The position numbers and the translations under genes were made by a program. From assembly GCF_900142515.1 (NCBI RefSeq), contig NZ_FRBC01000002.1, positions 124,001 through 188,000 on the forward strand: DNA of 64,000 bases, given 5' to 3'. The first letter of the stretch is position 1. Each line of letters begins with the position of its first letter. The notes beneath the pieces are model-generated. The model had not been told where the DNA came from. It worked only from the letters and a program-made list of their open reading frames with translations, and searched no databases. Shown here in pieces: positions 16,030-23,127 of this stretch. The stretch is from Pseudoselenomonas ruminantium. Its GTDB lineage: Bacteria; Bacillota; Negativicutes; Selenomonadales; Selenomonadaceae.

Positions 16030-16845
16030 TTACCTCACATTTTCAATTCCCCTAATCCCTAAAAATTCTATATCTGCTTGTTGTGAACGATATAAAATCT
16101 TATTTTCCGCTGTTGGTCTTATCATCACACCAGCTATATATCCTTTGTATTCTTGTGGCAAGGTATTTGAATCTGCGAACATCTCCATTGGTCTATTAAC
16201 AATTACTTGTACCCAACACTTTCTCCCTTCTATATCTTCAAACCATAATTGCGGCATAATCCCCGGCATATCTGTGAACGACAGAATCTTATTCCCTTTC
16301 TTTTTTAATTCCGCAATAACAATAGAAATTCCCCAATTCAATAATTCCCACTCTGACACAGCATGTAATTCATCTCCTGTGATATCTGTAGGTACTACCT
16401 TTTTACCAGTTTCTGTGTTAATTAAATTCCACCCATCTTCTAAAGGTTGCATACTATCCATTTCAATTCTAAACAAACACGGAATAATATCATTTTTCTT
16501 GCATACTTCTAACTGATGTACCTTTAAGTCATGGGGTATTAATGAATCATACGGTCTTAAATTACTAAAAAAAGACTTATTTCCCTCTGAAATCAAATCA
16601 ACCAGCACTGAAAACACCCTATTTTTATATCTAAAATTCATAGAATCAAATGTAGGGCTTATTATTTGTGTCCTAAGCCAGCAAAAACCTTGATATGGAT
16701 TGGGTAATTTATTATTCTCTTTATTAAATAAGGCTTGCAAATTTTTGCCAGCAATAGACCAACCTTGAAGATATTCTCTACTTTCATTTGGCCTTTCAAT
16801 TATATGCCATTTCTTTTTAGGCTTTGATTTTAGAAAATCAAACAT
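16030..16845 (-). CDS. Uncharacterised 271-residue protein heading the DUF3990 unit
   Basis: I do not recognise this protein. It is soluble, begins MFDFLKSKPKKKWHII, and is rich in Asn, Ile and Lys; the gene is clearly more A/T-rich than its neighbours, which suggests recent acquisition. Features without a known meaning are WSIAGKNLQALFNK, a Trp/aromatic patch GFCWLRTQII and MPQLWFEDIEGRKCWVQVIV. Start follows AGAGGTG with a 7-base gap. The stop lies 3 bases before the DUF3990 start, so it is the first gene of the four-gene unit and may be an immunity, sensor or regulatory partner (inference). Confidence 0.55.
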   Translation of the reverse strand: MFDFLKSKPKKKWHIIERPNESREYLQGWSIAGKNLQALFNKENNKLPNPYQGFCWLRTQIISPTFDSMNFRYKNRVFSVLVDLISEGNKSFFSNLRPYDSLIPHDLKVHQLEVCKKNDIIPCLFRIEMDSMQPLEDGWNLINTETGKKVVPTDITGDELHAVSEWELLNWGISIVIAELKKKGNKILSFTDMPGIMPQLWFEDIEGRKCWVQVIVNRPMEMFADSNTLPQEYKGYIAGVMIRPTAENKILYRSQQADIEFLGIRGIENVR

Positions 16846-16887
16846 TTCAATTCACCTCTTATAATTTTTCATACAAAAGTAGTTGTG

Positions 16888-16893
16888 TATAAT
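16888..16893 (+). promoter_or_regulatory. Possible plus-strand -10 element ahead of the palindrome
   Basis: TATAAT at 16888-16893 faces the palindrome, but the -35 region 17 bases upstream (TTTTTC) is poor. Only a candidate. Confidence 0.25.
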
Positions 16894-16956
16894 CGCACTA
16901 TGAGAGGTTTAACACTCCCCCTTATGGAGAGACTATATGTTCGATGGCACTAAGTT

Positions 16957-17160
16957 GGGCAGGCGGGGATGGCTGGCGGGAGCGTGGGGCGGGGAGCGTT
17001 AAGAACTTATTTTTTGCCATACCGCTGTCCTATCGTGAAAAGCATACTGTTTGAGCGCAGCGAGTTTTTGCTTTTCACGATACTTAATTAAGAGCAAAAA
17101 ATAAGTTTAGCTCCCCGTCTCAGCGGACGCGAGTCATCCCCGCCTGCCCCGCGCCTTTTT
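16957..17160. repeat. Large imperfect palindrome, possible structured RNA or MITE-like repeat
   Basis: The 337-base gap 16846-17182 holds no convincing gene. It is filled by a long inverted repeat with nested perfect blocks: GGGCAGGCGGGGATG (16957-16971) with 17135-17149, GGGGAGC (16991-16997) with 17110-17116, AACTTATTTTTTGC (17004-17017) with 17094-17107, and TATCGTGAAAAGCA (17031-17044) with 17069-17082. The ends are very G/C-rich and the middle A/T-rich. On the plus strand the structure is followed by GCGCCTTTTTCC, like a terminator. Confidence 0.75.
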
Positions 17161-17182
17161 CCTCGCCCTCAAGTCGTGGTAA

Positions 17183-17680
17183 TCATATTCTGTCTCTCTT
17201 CGCATCCTCAGCAATCAGTTCTTCGAGCCGTCCCACTGTCATATCTTTCTCGGAATACACGGTAATGCCATGTTTCTGCAGCAGGGCCGTGGTTACGCCC
17301 TGGCCTTTGATTTTCTTGCCATCAAAATTGCCGCTGTGTACTTTTTTGACGCCGCAGGAGGGGCTGCCTTCTTTGAGAATGGCGACTTTCGCATGGTAGG
17401 CTTCGGCGATTTTGAGCACCTTGTCGGCTCCCGTCAGCAGATACTGTGTGGTGTCCATACCGTTTTCATCCACAGCCTTCGCCTTGCCCGTGAGGACTTT
17501 TTTCCCACTACCGCCCTGAATCTCCATCGCGGGCCTTGGGCATGGCAACATGGCGAAACATTCGGGACATACGGCAATAAACCGCCCCCGTTCATTGTAT
17601 TTTAACAACAGCTCATGGGTGTTGGCACCCCCACTGAATTTTACCTTATGCCCCAGTAAGCAAGCACTGACCAGAATCAT
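17183..17680 (-). CDS. DUF523 family protein
   Basis: 165 residues from ATG 17678-17680, which follows AAAGGGG; the open frame extends 13 codons further without support. DUF523 proteins are small cytosolic proteins of unknown function with conserved cysteines. Seen here: SACLLGHKVKFSGGANTH at the N-terminus, AVCPECFAMLPCPRPAMEI, and KEGSPSCGVKKVHSG, the last two holding the cysteines that could bind metal or an Fe-S cluster. Lies between the palindrome and the TnpB element. Confidence 0.85.
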   Translation of the reverse strand: MILVSACLLGHKVKFSGGANTHELLLKYNERGRFIAVCPECFAMLPCPRPAMEIQGGSGKKVLTGKAKAVDENGMDTTQYLLTGADKVLKIAEAYHAKVAILKEGSPSCGVKKVHSGNFDGKKIKGQGVTTALLQKHGITVYSEKDMTVGRLEELIAEDAKRDRI

Positions 17681-17769
17681 CTTCGATACCCCTTTCTCCG
17701 CTACGATAAATATATACAAATCTATACAGAATTACACATATTTACACTGTGATAACCTCACGGTTTATC

Positions 17770-17899
17770 TTCCTGATTCTTTGCGTCCGATTTTGCTGTT
17801 CCGAAGAACCAGCTACTCTCGTTTGATATAACGCTCCACAGGCTTAAATTCCCTAGTAGCGATAGGTACATACTTAGGTTTTCTTGAAAGTGAATTTTC
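17770..17899 (-). ncRNA. Candidate omega RNA at the right end of the tnpB element
   Basis: TnpB nucleases are guided by an RNA from the 3' end of tnpB and the flanking right end. Here the 130 bases after the stop include GCTGGTTC-TTCG-GAACAGC (17795-17813, minus strand), a 7-bp stem with one bulge and a UUCG loop. Scaffold and guide borders cannot be fixed from a single copy. Confidence 0.4.
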
Positions 17900-19069
17900 C
17901 TAAGCTGCTTTGTAATTTGCTAAGTTAATGGCAGCATTTAAATCCCTGTCCAGCTTGGCTCCGCATATAGGGCAGACATAGATACGGTCAGAAAGTTTCA
18001 AATCACTCTTAATGTGACCGCAATGACTGCAAGTTTTGGAGCTTGCATACCACCTGTCTACTTCTACGACCTTTATGCCGTACATTTCAGCCTTGTACTG
18101 AATCTGCCGCTTAAATTCATAGAATTTTTGCTTGGCGATAGCCTCTGCCAGATGTTTGTTCTTCATCATGCCTTTGACATTTAAATTTTCCATGACTATC
18201 TGAGATGGCTTGTTTTTCACTATCTCAGCCGTTGTCTGATGAAGATAATCCGTGCGGATGTCTGCCAGCCTTTTGTGCAGAAGCCGTATTTTTCTATTCT
18301 GCTTTTGTATGTTCCTGCACTCTCGGAGCGGTCTCTTCCATCTCAGACGGCGTTTTTTATCATGGCTCTTGGTATTGGCTTCCAGTTTGCGGGAGGCTTT
18401 TCTTTGTTCTCTCCGCAATTTTCTTTCCAAACGCCTGACTTCTGCAGACTTATTGATGTTCTTGTAGAACTTCGTCCTGCTTGCATCCTGGTTGGAAACA
18501 ACAGCCAGTTCCTTCACGCCAAGGTCAATGCCCAGACTCTCGCCTGTTAGTTCAATCTCTTTCTGCTCTACCTCGTAGCCAACAGACAAATACCAATGTT
18601 TACCATCAAATGAGATATGCGGGTTTGCATATTTCTTGTCCTTGGCTATTTTCGGCAGTGCCGATGCAGTCTTTACAATACCAATTTTCTCACCTTGAAA
18701 GCCGTTCTCTGTTCGTTTCAAGCTCTCGTAGTTGACGTAGAAACTGATTTTGCTTTTTCTGCGGCTCTTGAACTTAGGCTTGCCCGATATGCCTTTGATA
18801 TATCTCTTGAGTGCCAGTGCCGCATCTTTAACACCCTGTTTCATGACATTGCTACCGACTTCTTTCAGCCATGTATGTGTTGTCTTTTTCAGCACGTTAT
18901 TGATGTACTTCCTGACCTCGCTCTCGGTAATACGCCGACCTTCCTTGTATGCCTGTTCATTAGCATCAAGAAAGTAGTTGTATGCCCAGCGGTCAGTGCC
19001 AGCACTTTTCCAGAAAAGAATTTCCTGCTCCTTAGTCGGCAAAAGCCTTATCTTTATTGCTCTCTGCAT
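17900..19069 (-). CDS. tnpB: RNA-guided endonuclease TnpB
   Basis: 389 residues, full family length. TnpB is the RNA-guided DNA nuclease of IS200/IS605 elements and the ancestor type of Cas12. The split RuvC domain is intact: D182 in GIDLGVKELAV, E294 in IVMENLNVKGM and the final DRDLNAAIN (D374/D376). A zinc ribbon has C347, C350, C366 and C369. The N-terminal helix-turn-helix-like start MQRAIKIRLLPTKEQE is typical. Ribosome site GGTGGTGAG lies ahead. No frameshift, so the nuclease may be active. The lack of an adjacent tnpA means it would need a transposase in trans to move. Confidence 0.95.
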   Translation of the reverse strand: MQRAIKIRLLPTKEQEILFWKSAGTDRWAYNYFLDANEQAYKEGRRITESEVRKYINNVLKKTTHTWLKEVGSNVMKQGVKDAALALKRYIKGISGKPKFKSRRKSKISFYVNYESLKRTENGFQGEKIGIVKTASALPKIAKDKKYANPHISFDGKHWYLSVGYEVEQKEIELTGESLGIDLGVKELAVVSNQDASRTKFYKNINKSAEVRRLERKLRREQRKASRKLEANTKSHDKKRRLRWKRPLRECRNIQKQNRKIRLLHKRLADIRTDYLHQTTAEIVKNKPSQIVMENLNVKGMMKNKHLAEAIAKQKFYEFKRQIQYKAEMYGIKVVEVDRWYASSKTCSHCGHIKSDLKLSDRIYVCPICGAKLDRDLNAAINLANYKAA

Positions 19070-19262
19070 TTTTCATCTCACCACCTTTCTTATGATAAAT
19101 TATATCATGAAAGACGGCATTAAAGAGGCAATACTTAGCAAATTAGAGAATTTACTTGTAAATATGTGCTACTCTATTTTGACTTGTACATATTTATCTT
19201 GTTCACATTAGAACACAACTTCTACCTGCATAAGTTTATACAGATTTATTGTAACAGTTTTG

Positions 19263-19820
19263 TTACCCAAATACACACACATTTATACCCAGTCTTTTCG
19301 CCAAGGACTCCAAAGAATCCTCTTTTAATTCCTGTCCCGCAGCCAGCGGAATCGCCGCACAGGTGCGTGCATCATCCATGGCATTATGATGCTGAAAATC
19401 AATATGCAGATGCGTACCTACCGTATCCAGCTTGTGATTCTCCAAGAAGGGCCATGCCTTACGGGCGATAGCCACCGTATCGCAGTAGGCAAAATCCGGC
19501 GCTGGCAGGCCATCGGCTGCCAGACAGGCGCTTAACACCCCCATATCAAAACGGGCATTATGCGCCACCACGATTTTCCCTTCCAGATGTTCTTTCAGTT
19601 CCGGCCAGATTTCGGCAAAGGTCGGCGCATTTTTTGTGTCGTTAGGCGTAATGCCATGAATTTGTATATTAAAGTAATTGTACTTATTCATGGGCGGCTG
19701 AATCAGCGAGTAGTACACATCCTTCATCCTGCCATCTTCCACGGCGGTGACAGCCACACTGCAGGCCGAATTGCGGCAGCCCGTGGCCGTTTCAAAGTCA
19801 ATGGCCGCAAAGTTCATCAT
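19263..19820 (-). CDS. DEDDh 3'-5' exonuclease (DnaQ-like)
   Basis: 185 residues. Single-domain exonuclease of the DNA polymerase III epsilon/RNase T type. The DEDDh residues are in AIDFETATG (D and E), HNARFDMGVL and HHNAMDDARTCA (H and D). No BRCT or polymerase-binding extension is visible, so a free-standing repair or RNA-processing nuclease is as likely as a proofreading subunit. A weak hairpin GTAACA/TGTTAC follows the stop without a T-run. Confidence 0.88.
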   Translation of the reverse strand: MMNFAAIDFETATGCRNSACSVAVTAVEDGRMKDVYYSLIQPPMNKYNYFNIQIHGITPNDTKNAPTFAEIWPELKEHLEGKIVVAHNARFDMGVLSACLAADGLPAPDFAYCDTVAIARKAWPFLENHKLDTVGTHLHIDFQHHNAMDDARTCAAIPLAAGQELKEDSLESLAKRLGINVCVFG

Positions 19821-19870
19821 AAATCCATCGTTCCTTCTTTTTTAACTTAAATAACTTTCATCAATCGAAT

Positions 19871-19912
19871 AAAAAACGGATAAATCCACCTGAGCGTAGG
19901 CCCAGGTGGATT
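19871..19912 (-). terminator. Terminator after nfnB
   Basis: ATCCACCTG (19884-19892) and CAGGTGGAT (19903-19911) form a 9-bp stem; minus strand continues TTATCCGTTTTTTATT. The plus side also has TTTTTT a few bases out, so it may act both ways. Confidence 0.7.
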
Positions 19913-19936
19913 CCCCATTTTTTATTCAATTAACGC

Positions 19937-21337
19937 TTAGCGCTTGCTTTTCAGATATTCGTCAATAGCGGCAGCTGCCTTGCGGCCAGCGCCCATGGCG
20001 AGGATTACCGTAGCAGCGCCCGTGACGATATCACCACCGGCGAATACACCCGGCTTGGAAGTAGCGCCCGTTTCCTCGTCAGCGGCGATATTGCCGCGCT
20101 TCGTGGTATCGAGACCCGGCGTGGTCTGGGAGATAATCGGGTTCGGGCCCGTGCCGATGGACACGATGACCGTTTCCACTTCCAGATTGAATTCGGAACC
20201 CGGTACAGCTACCGGACGGCGACGGCCGGATTCATCAGGCTCGCCCAGTTCCATCTTGATGCAGCGCATGCCGCTAACCCAGCCGTTCTCATCCCCTAAA
20301 ATCTCAACCGGGTTGTTGAGGAGTTTGAATTCAATCCCCTCTTCTTTTGCATGCTCGACTTCTTCCTTGCGGGCAGGCAGTTCCGCCTCGCTGCGGCGAT
20401 AGACGATGTAGACCTTCTCAGCCCCCAGACGCAGAGCCGTGCGGGCCGCATCCATGGCCACGTTGCCGCCGCCGATGACGGCTACATGCTTGCCAATCTT
20501 GATTGGCGTAGCGTATTCCGGGAACTTATAAGCCTTCATGAGGTTGCAACGCGTCAGGAACTCGTTGGCAGAGTAAACGCCGCTGAGGCTTTCGCCCGGG
20601 ATGCCCTGGAAACGGGGCAGGCCGGCACCAGTGCCGATGAACACAGCATCAAAGCCTTCTTCTTCCATGAGCTCGTCCACCGTGAACAGGCGGCCAGCTA
20701 CAGAGTTCAGCTCGAACTTCACGCCGAGCTTGGCAATATTGTCGATTTCCTTCTTTACTACGTCATCCTTCGGCAGACGGAATTCAGGAATGCCGTAGGA
20801 CAGTACACCGCCTGCTTTGTGCAGGGCTTCGAATACCGTTACCTTGTAGCCCTTCTTGGCCAGGTCGCCAGCACAGGACAGGCCGGAAGGGCCGGAACCG
20901 ATGACGGCAACTTTCTGGGCATCAGCGGCATATTCGATGGGCTTCACTTCTTCATTCTTGGCCATATAGCGGTCAGCCACATAGCGCTCGAGACGGCCAA
21001 TGCCGACGGATTCGCCCTTCTTGGCCAGCACGCAGTATTTCTCGCACTGGTTTTCCTGCGGGCAGACGCGACCGCAGACTGCGGGCAGAGCGTTGGCTTC
21101 CTTGATTTTCTCAATGGCACCGTCAAAATCGCGTTCCTTGATCTTGCCGATGAACTCGGGAATGTCAACGGACACCGGGCAGCCCTTGCGGCACTGGGGC
21201 ACCTTGCAGTGCAGGCAGCGCTCTGCTTCGGCTACCGCCGTTTCCTCATCATAGCCTAAAGCCACTTCATCAAAGTTATGGGCGCGGACCTTGGGGTCCT
21301 GCACCGGCATTTCATGTTTCTTCAAAGACAAAGCCAT
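19937..21337 (-). CDS. nfnB: NADH-dependent reduced ferredoxin:NADP+ oxidoreductase, large subunit
   Basis: 466 residues. Related to the glutamate synthase small subunit; the pairing with nfnA 3 bases upstream points to Nfn, which bifurcates electrons between NADPH, NAD+ and ferredoxin. The N-terminus has cysteines for two [4Fe-4S] clusters (CLHCKVPQCRKGC near 42-54 and CGRVCPQENQCEKYC near 88-102). Two dinucleotide folds follow: VIGSGPSGLSCAGDLAKKG near residue 150 (FAD) and VIGGGNVAMDAARTALRLG near 289 (NADPH). The C-terminal GDIVTGAATVILAMGAGR closes the FAD site. A true glutamate synthase is unlikely because no large GltB subunit is adjacent. Confidence 0.88.
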   Translation of the reverse strand: MALSLKKHEMPVQDPKVRAHNFDEVALGYDEETAVAEAERCLHCKVPQCRKGCPVSVDIPEFIGKIKERDFDGAIEKIKEANALPAVCGRVCPQENQCEKYCVLAKKGESVGIGRLERYVADRYMAKNEEVKPIEYAADAQKVAVIGSGPSGLSCAGDLAKKGYKVTVFEALHKAGGVLSYGIPEFRLPKDDVVKKEIDNIAKLGVKFELNSVAGRLFTVDELMEEEGFDAVFIGTGAGLPRFQGIPGESLSGVYSANEFLTRCNLMKAYKFPEYATPIKIGKHVAVIGGGNVAMDAARTALRLGAEKVYIVYRRSEAELPARKEEVEHAKEEGIEFKLLNNPVEILGDENGWVSGMRCIKMELGEPDESGRRRPVAVPGSEFNLEVETVIVSIGTGPNPIISQTTPGLDTTKRGNIAADEETGATSKPGVFAGGDIVTGAATVILAMGAGRKAAAAIDEYLKSKR

Positions 21338-21340
21338 CGT

Positions 21341-22183
21341 TTATTTCCTCCCCAAACCAATGCGGCAAATATGATCTTTTTCCTCGGCCTCCATGTCGCG
21401 GTACATGCGCTGGCGGCTCATGAGTTCAGGGAAGTCCACCTTGTGACCATCAAATTCCGGGCCATCCACGCAGGCAAACTTCGTCTCGTCGCCTACAGTT
21501 ACACGGCAGCCGCCACACATGCCCGTACCATCTACCATGATGGGGTTCAGGCTCACGACCGTCGGAATGCCCATTTCACGGGTGGCATCAGCCACGCTCT
21601 TCATCATGATGACCGGGCCGATAGCCGTAATCTGAGCAATCTTCTCACCGCGATCCACGAGTTCCTGCACGGCATAGGTAACAAAGCCCTTGATGCCACG
21701 TGAACCGTCATCGGTGGTGATCAGGATTTCGTCGGTCACTTCGGACATTTCCTTTTCCATGATCAAGATATCCTTGGTCTTGGCGCCCATGATGGCAATG
21801 ACCTTGTTGCCTGCTTCCTTCATGGCGCGGGCAATCGGGAAAGTCGGAGCAACGCCGATACCGCCGCCCACGACGACAACCGTGCCGTCGAATTTCTTGA
21901 TTTCAGACGGCTGACCAAGCGGGCCGGCAAAGTCCACGATGGTGTCACCAGCTTCTTTGGCAGCCAGAGCCATGGTGGAGGCACCGATTACCTGGAACAC
22001 GATGTTGATGATGCCTTTTTCGCGATCAAAGTTTGCGATGGTCAGAGGAATGCGCTCACCTTCCTCGTCCACACGCAGGATGATGAACTGACCGGCCAGA
22101 CATTTCTTTGCCACACGCTGGGCTTCGATATCCATGGAGAAGACGCTGGGAGACAGCTCTTCCTTTTTCAGAATCTTAAACAT
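21341..22183 (-). CDS. nfnA: NADH-dependent reduced ferredoxin:NADP+ oxidoreductase, small subunit
   Basis: 280 residues. FAD/NAD-binding subunit of the PyrK/sulfide dehydrogenase type. An N-terminal flavin barrel contains RIPLTIANFD (FAD binding), the NAD fold has VVVGGGIGVAPTFPIARAM near 104-122, and the C-terminus holds a [2Fe-2S] site in GTGMCGGCRVTVG and FACVDGPEFDGH. In Nfn this subunit carries the bifurcating-side NAD+ half reaction. It lies 3 bases upstream of nfnB and 29 bases downstream of the metF-type gene, the order metF-nfnA-nfnB. SudB or a PyrK-like role is the alternative. Confidence 0.87.
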   Translation of the reverse strand: MFKILKKEELSPSVFSMDIEAQRVAKKCLAGQFIILRVDEEGERIPLTIANFDREKGIINIVFQVIGASTMALAAKEAGDTIVDFAGPLGQPSEIKKFDGTVVVVGGGIGVAPTFPIARAMKEAGNKVIAIMGAKTKDILIMEKEMSEVTDEILITTDDGSRGIKGFVTYAVQELVDRGEKIAQITAIGPVIMMKSVADATREMGIPTVVSLNPIMVDGTGMCGGCRVTVGDETKFACVDGPEFDGHKVDFPELMSRQRMYRDMEAEEKDHICRIGLGRK

Positions 22184-22212
22184 GATTCACTCTCCTAAAT
22201 ACACACATAATA

Positions 22213-22956
22213 TCAGGCGAAAACGCCTGCCAAATACTCTTCCAGATTGGTCTTGATGGGCATCAGATACACATTGGCCTCTGCCTTGTCCGCCATTTCC
22301 ATGACCTGACGGGAGAAATCCACGCTCCACTCCAGCGTGGGATTGAAGCTCTTGGGGAAGATGACGTTGTTCTTGCGTTCCCAATAGCTCTGGGATGCAG
22401 GCGTGACCACCGGCGACACGCCCCAGTACACATCGAGGCCATCGAGCATATCCATATACATTTCCAGCATACGCATATCGAAGAACGGCTGAGTAAAGAA
22501 CCCGGCTGCCCCGGCCTGCACCTTGCGGCGGGTACGGTAGAGCTCATGGCGCATGGAACTTCTGTACTGGTCAATGCCCGCATAGACCTTCACTTCCGGC
22601 ATCTCCTCCCGGAACTTGCGGATGACATCCGTGGACTCCGTGGGATAAACCTCGTGCGTCATGCGCTGGGGCGGATCGCCCTGCACCACCAGCACTTCCT
22701 TGATGCCCTTTTCCCGCAAATAATCCTTCATGGGCAGCTCTTTGTCGAGGTCGATATCCATGGCGCGGATATGGGGCATGGACATGGCAAAATACTCCTG
22801 GGCAATTGCCGAACCTTCCCAGCTGCGGGTGTCAAACCGCAGTAAGTCAGGGATATTGATGACATCAATCTTGCCTTCATACTGCTTCAGAAGCTGTAAT
22901 TCGCCGCGCAAAGTCTCCTCATCACGGGGAATCAGCTCCACGGATACTCGTTTCAT
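22213..22956 (-). CDS. metF: Methylenetetrahydrofolate reductase family protein
   Basis: 247 residues, shorter than the roughly 290 of E. coli MetF. TIM-barrel features present: VSVELIPRDEE at the N-terminus, EVLVVQGDPPQ near 88-98 and GAAGFFTQPFFD near 158-169. It would reduce 5,10-methylene-THF to 5-methyl-THF for methionine synthesis. The flavin-site residues are not all obvious, and the direct linkage to nfnA-nfnB suggests electrons may come from an Nfn-like complex rather than free NADH (inference). Start follows GGAGG. Promoter at 22991-23019. Confidence 0.85.
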   Translation of the reverse strand: MKRVSVELIPRDEETLRGELQLLKQYEGKIDVINIPDLLRFDTRSWEGSAIAQEYFAMSMPHIRAMDIDLDKELPMKDYLREKGIKEVLVVQGDPPQRMTHEVYPTESTDVIRKFREEMPEVKVYAGIDQYRSSMRHELYRTRRKVQAGAAGFFTQPFFDMRMLEMYMDMLDGLDVYWGVSPVVTPASQSYWERKNNVIFPKSFNPTLEWSVDFSRQVMEMADKAEANVYLMPIKTNLEEYLAGVFA

Positions 22957-22990
22957 AGGCTGCCTCCAGACTGTTTGTTCATTTGTAAAG

Positions 22991-23019
22991 ATAATAAGCT
23001 ACATGAATACTATTGTAAA
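22991..23019 (-). promoter_or_regulatory. Promoter of metF-nfnA-nfnB
   Basis: Minus strand TTTACA (23014-23019), 17-base spacer, TATTAT (22991-22996), 35 bases ahead of the metF start. Confidence 0.65.
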
Positions 23020-23127
23020 GTTTTTTTTATGAAAATGCAAGCTTCCCCTCTATTCTATGAAGGAAAATTCCTGTCCGAAGCGAATAAAGACGTTAATGAT
23101 GATGTCAATAAGGAGGTCAGGAAAATC

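Larger units (their letters stand above)
17735..19168 (-). mobile_element. IS200/IS605-type element with tnpB only
   Basis: The element carries tnpB but no TnpA (Y1) transposase in the 150 bases on either side. Ends are approximate: CACATATTTACA (17735-17746) is repeated inverted at 19157-19168, but IS605 elements do not use terminal inverted repeats, so these may be chance matches in A/T-rich DNA. The right end beyond tnpB has a stable hairpin at 17795-17813, as expected for subterminal structure. Upstream of tnpB a short hairpin ATGATA/TATCAT lies at about 19092-19108. Confidence 0.55.

Noticed and set aside
19937-21337. Glutamate synthase small subunit (gltD)
   Set aside because: Sequence is of that family, but the neighbour is an Nfn-type small subunit with a [2Fe-2S] site and there is no gltB, so Nfn is the better reading.
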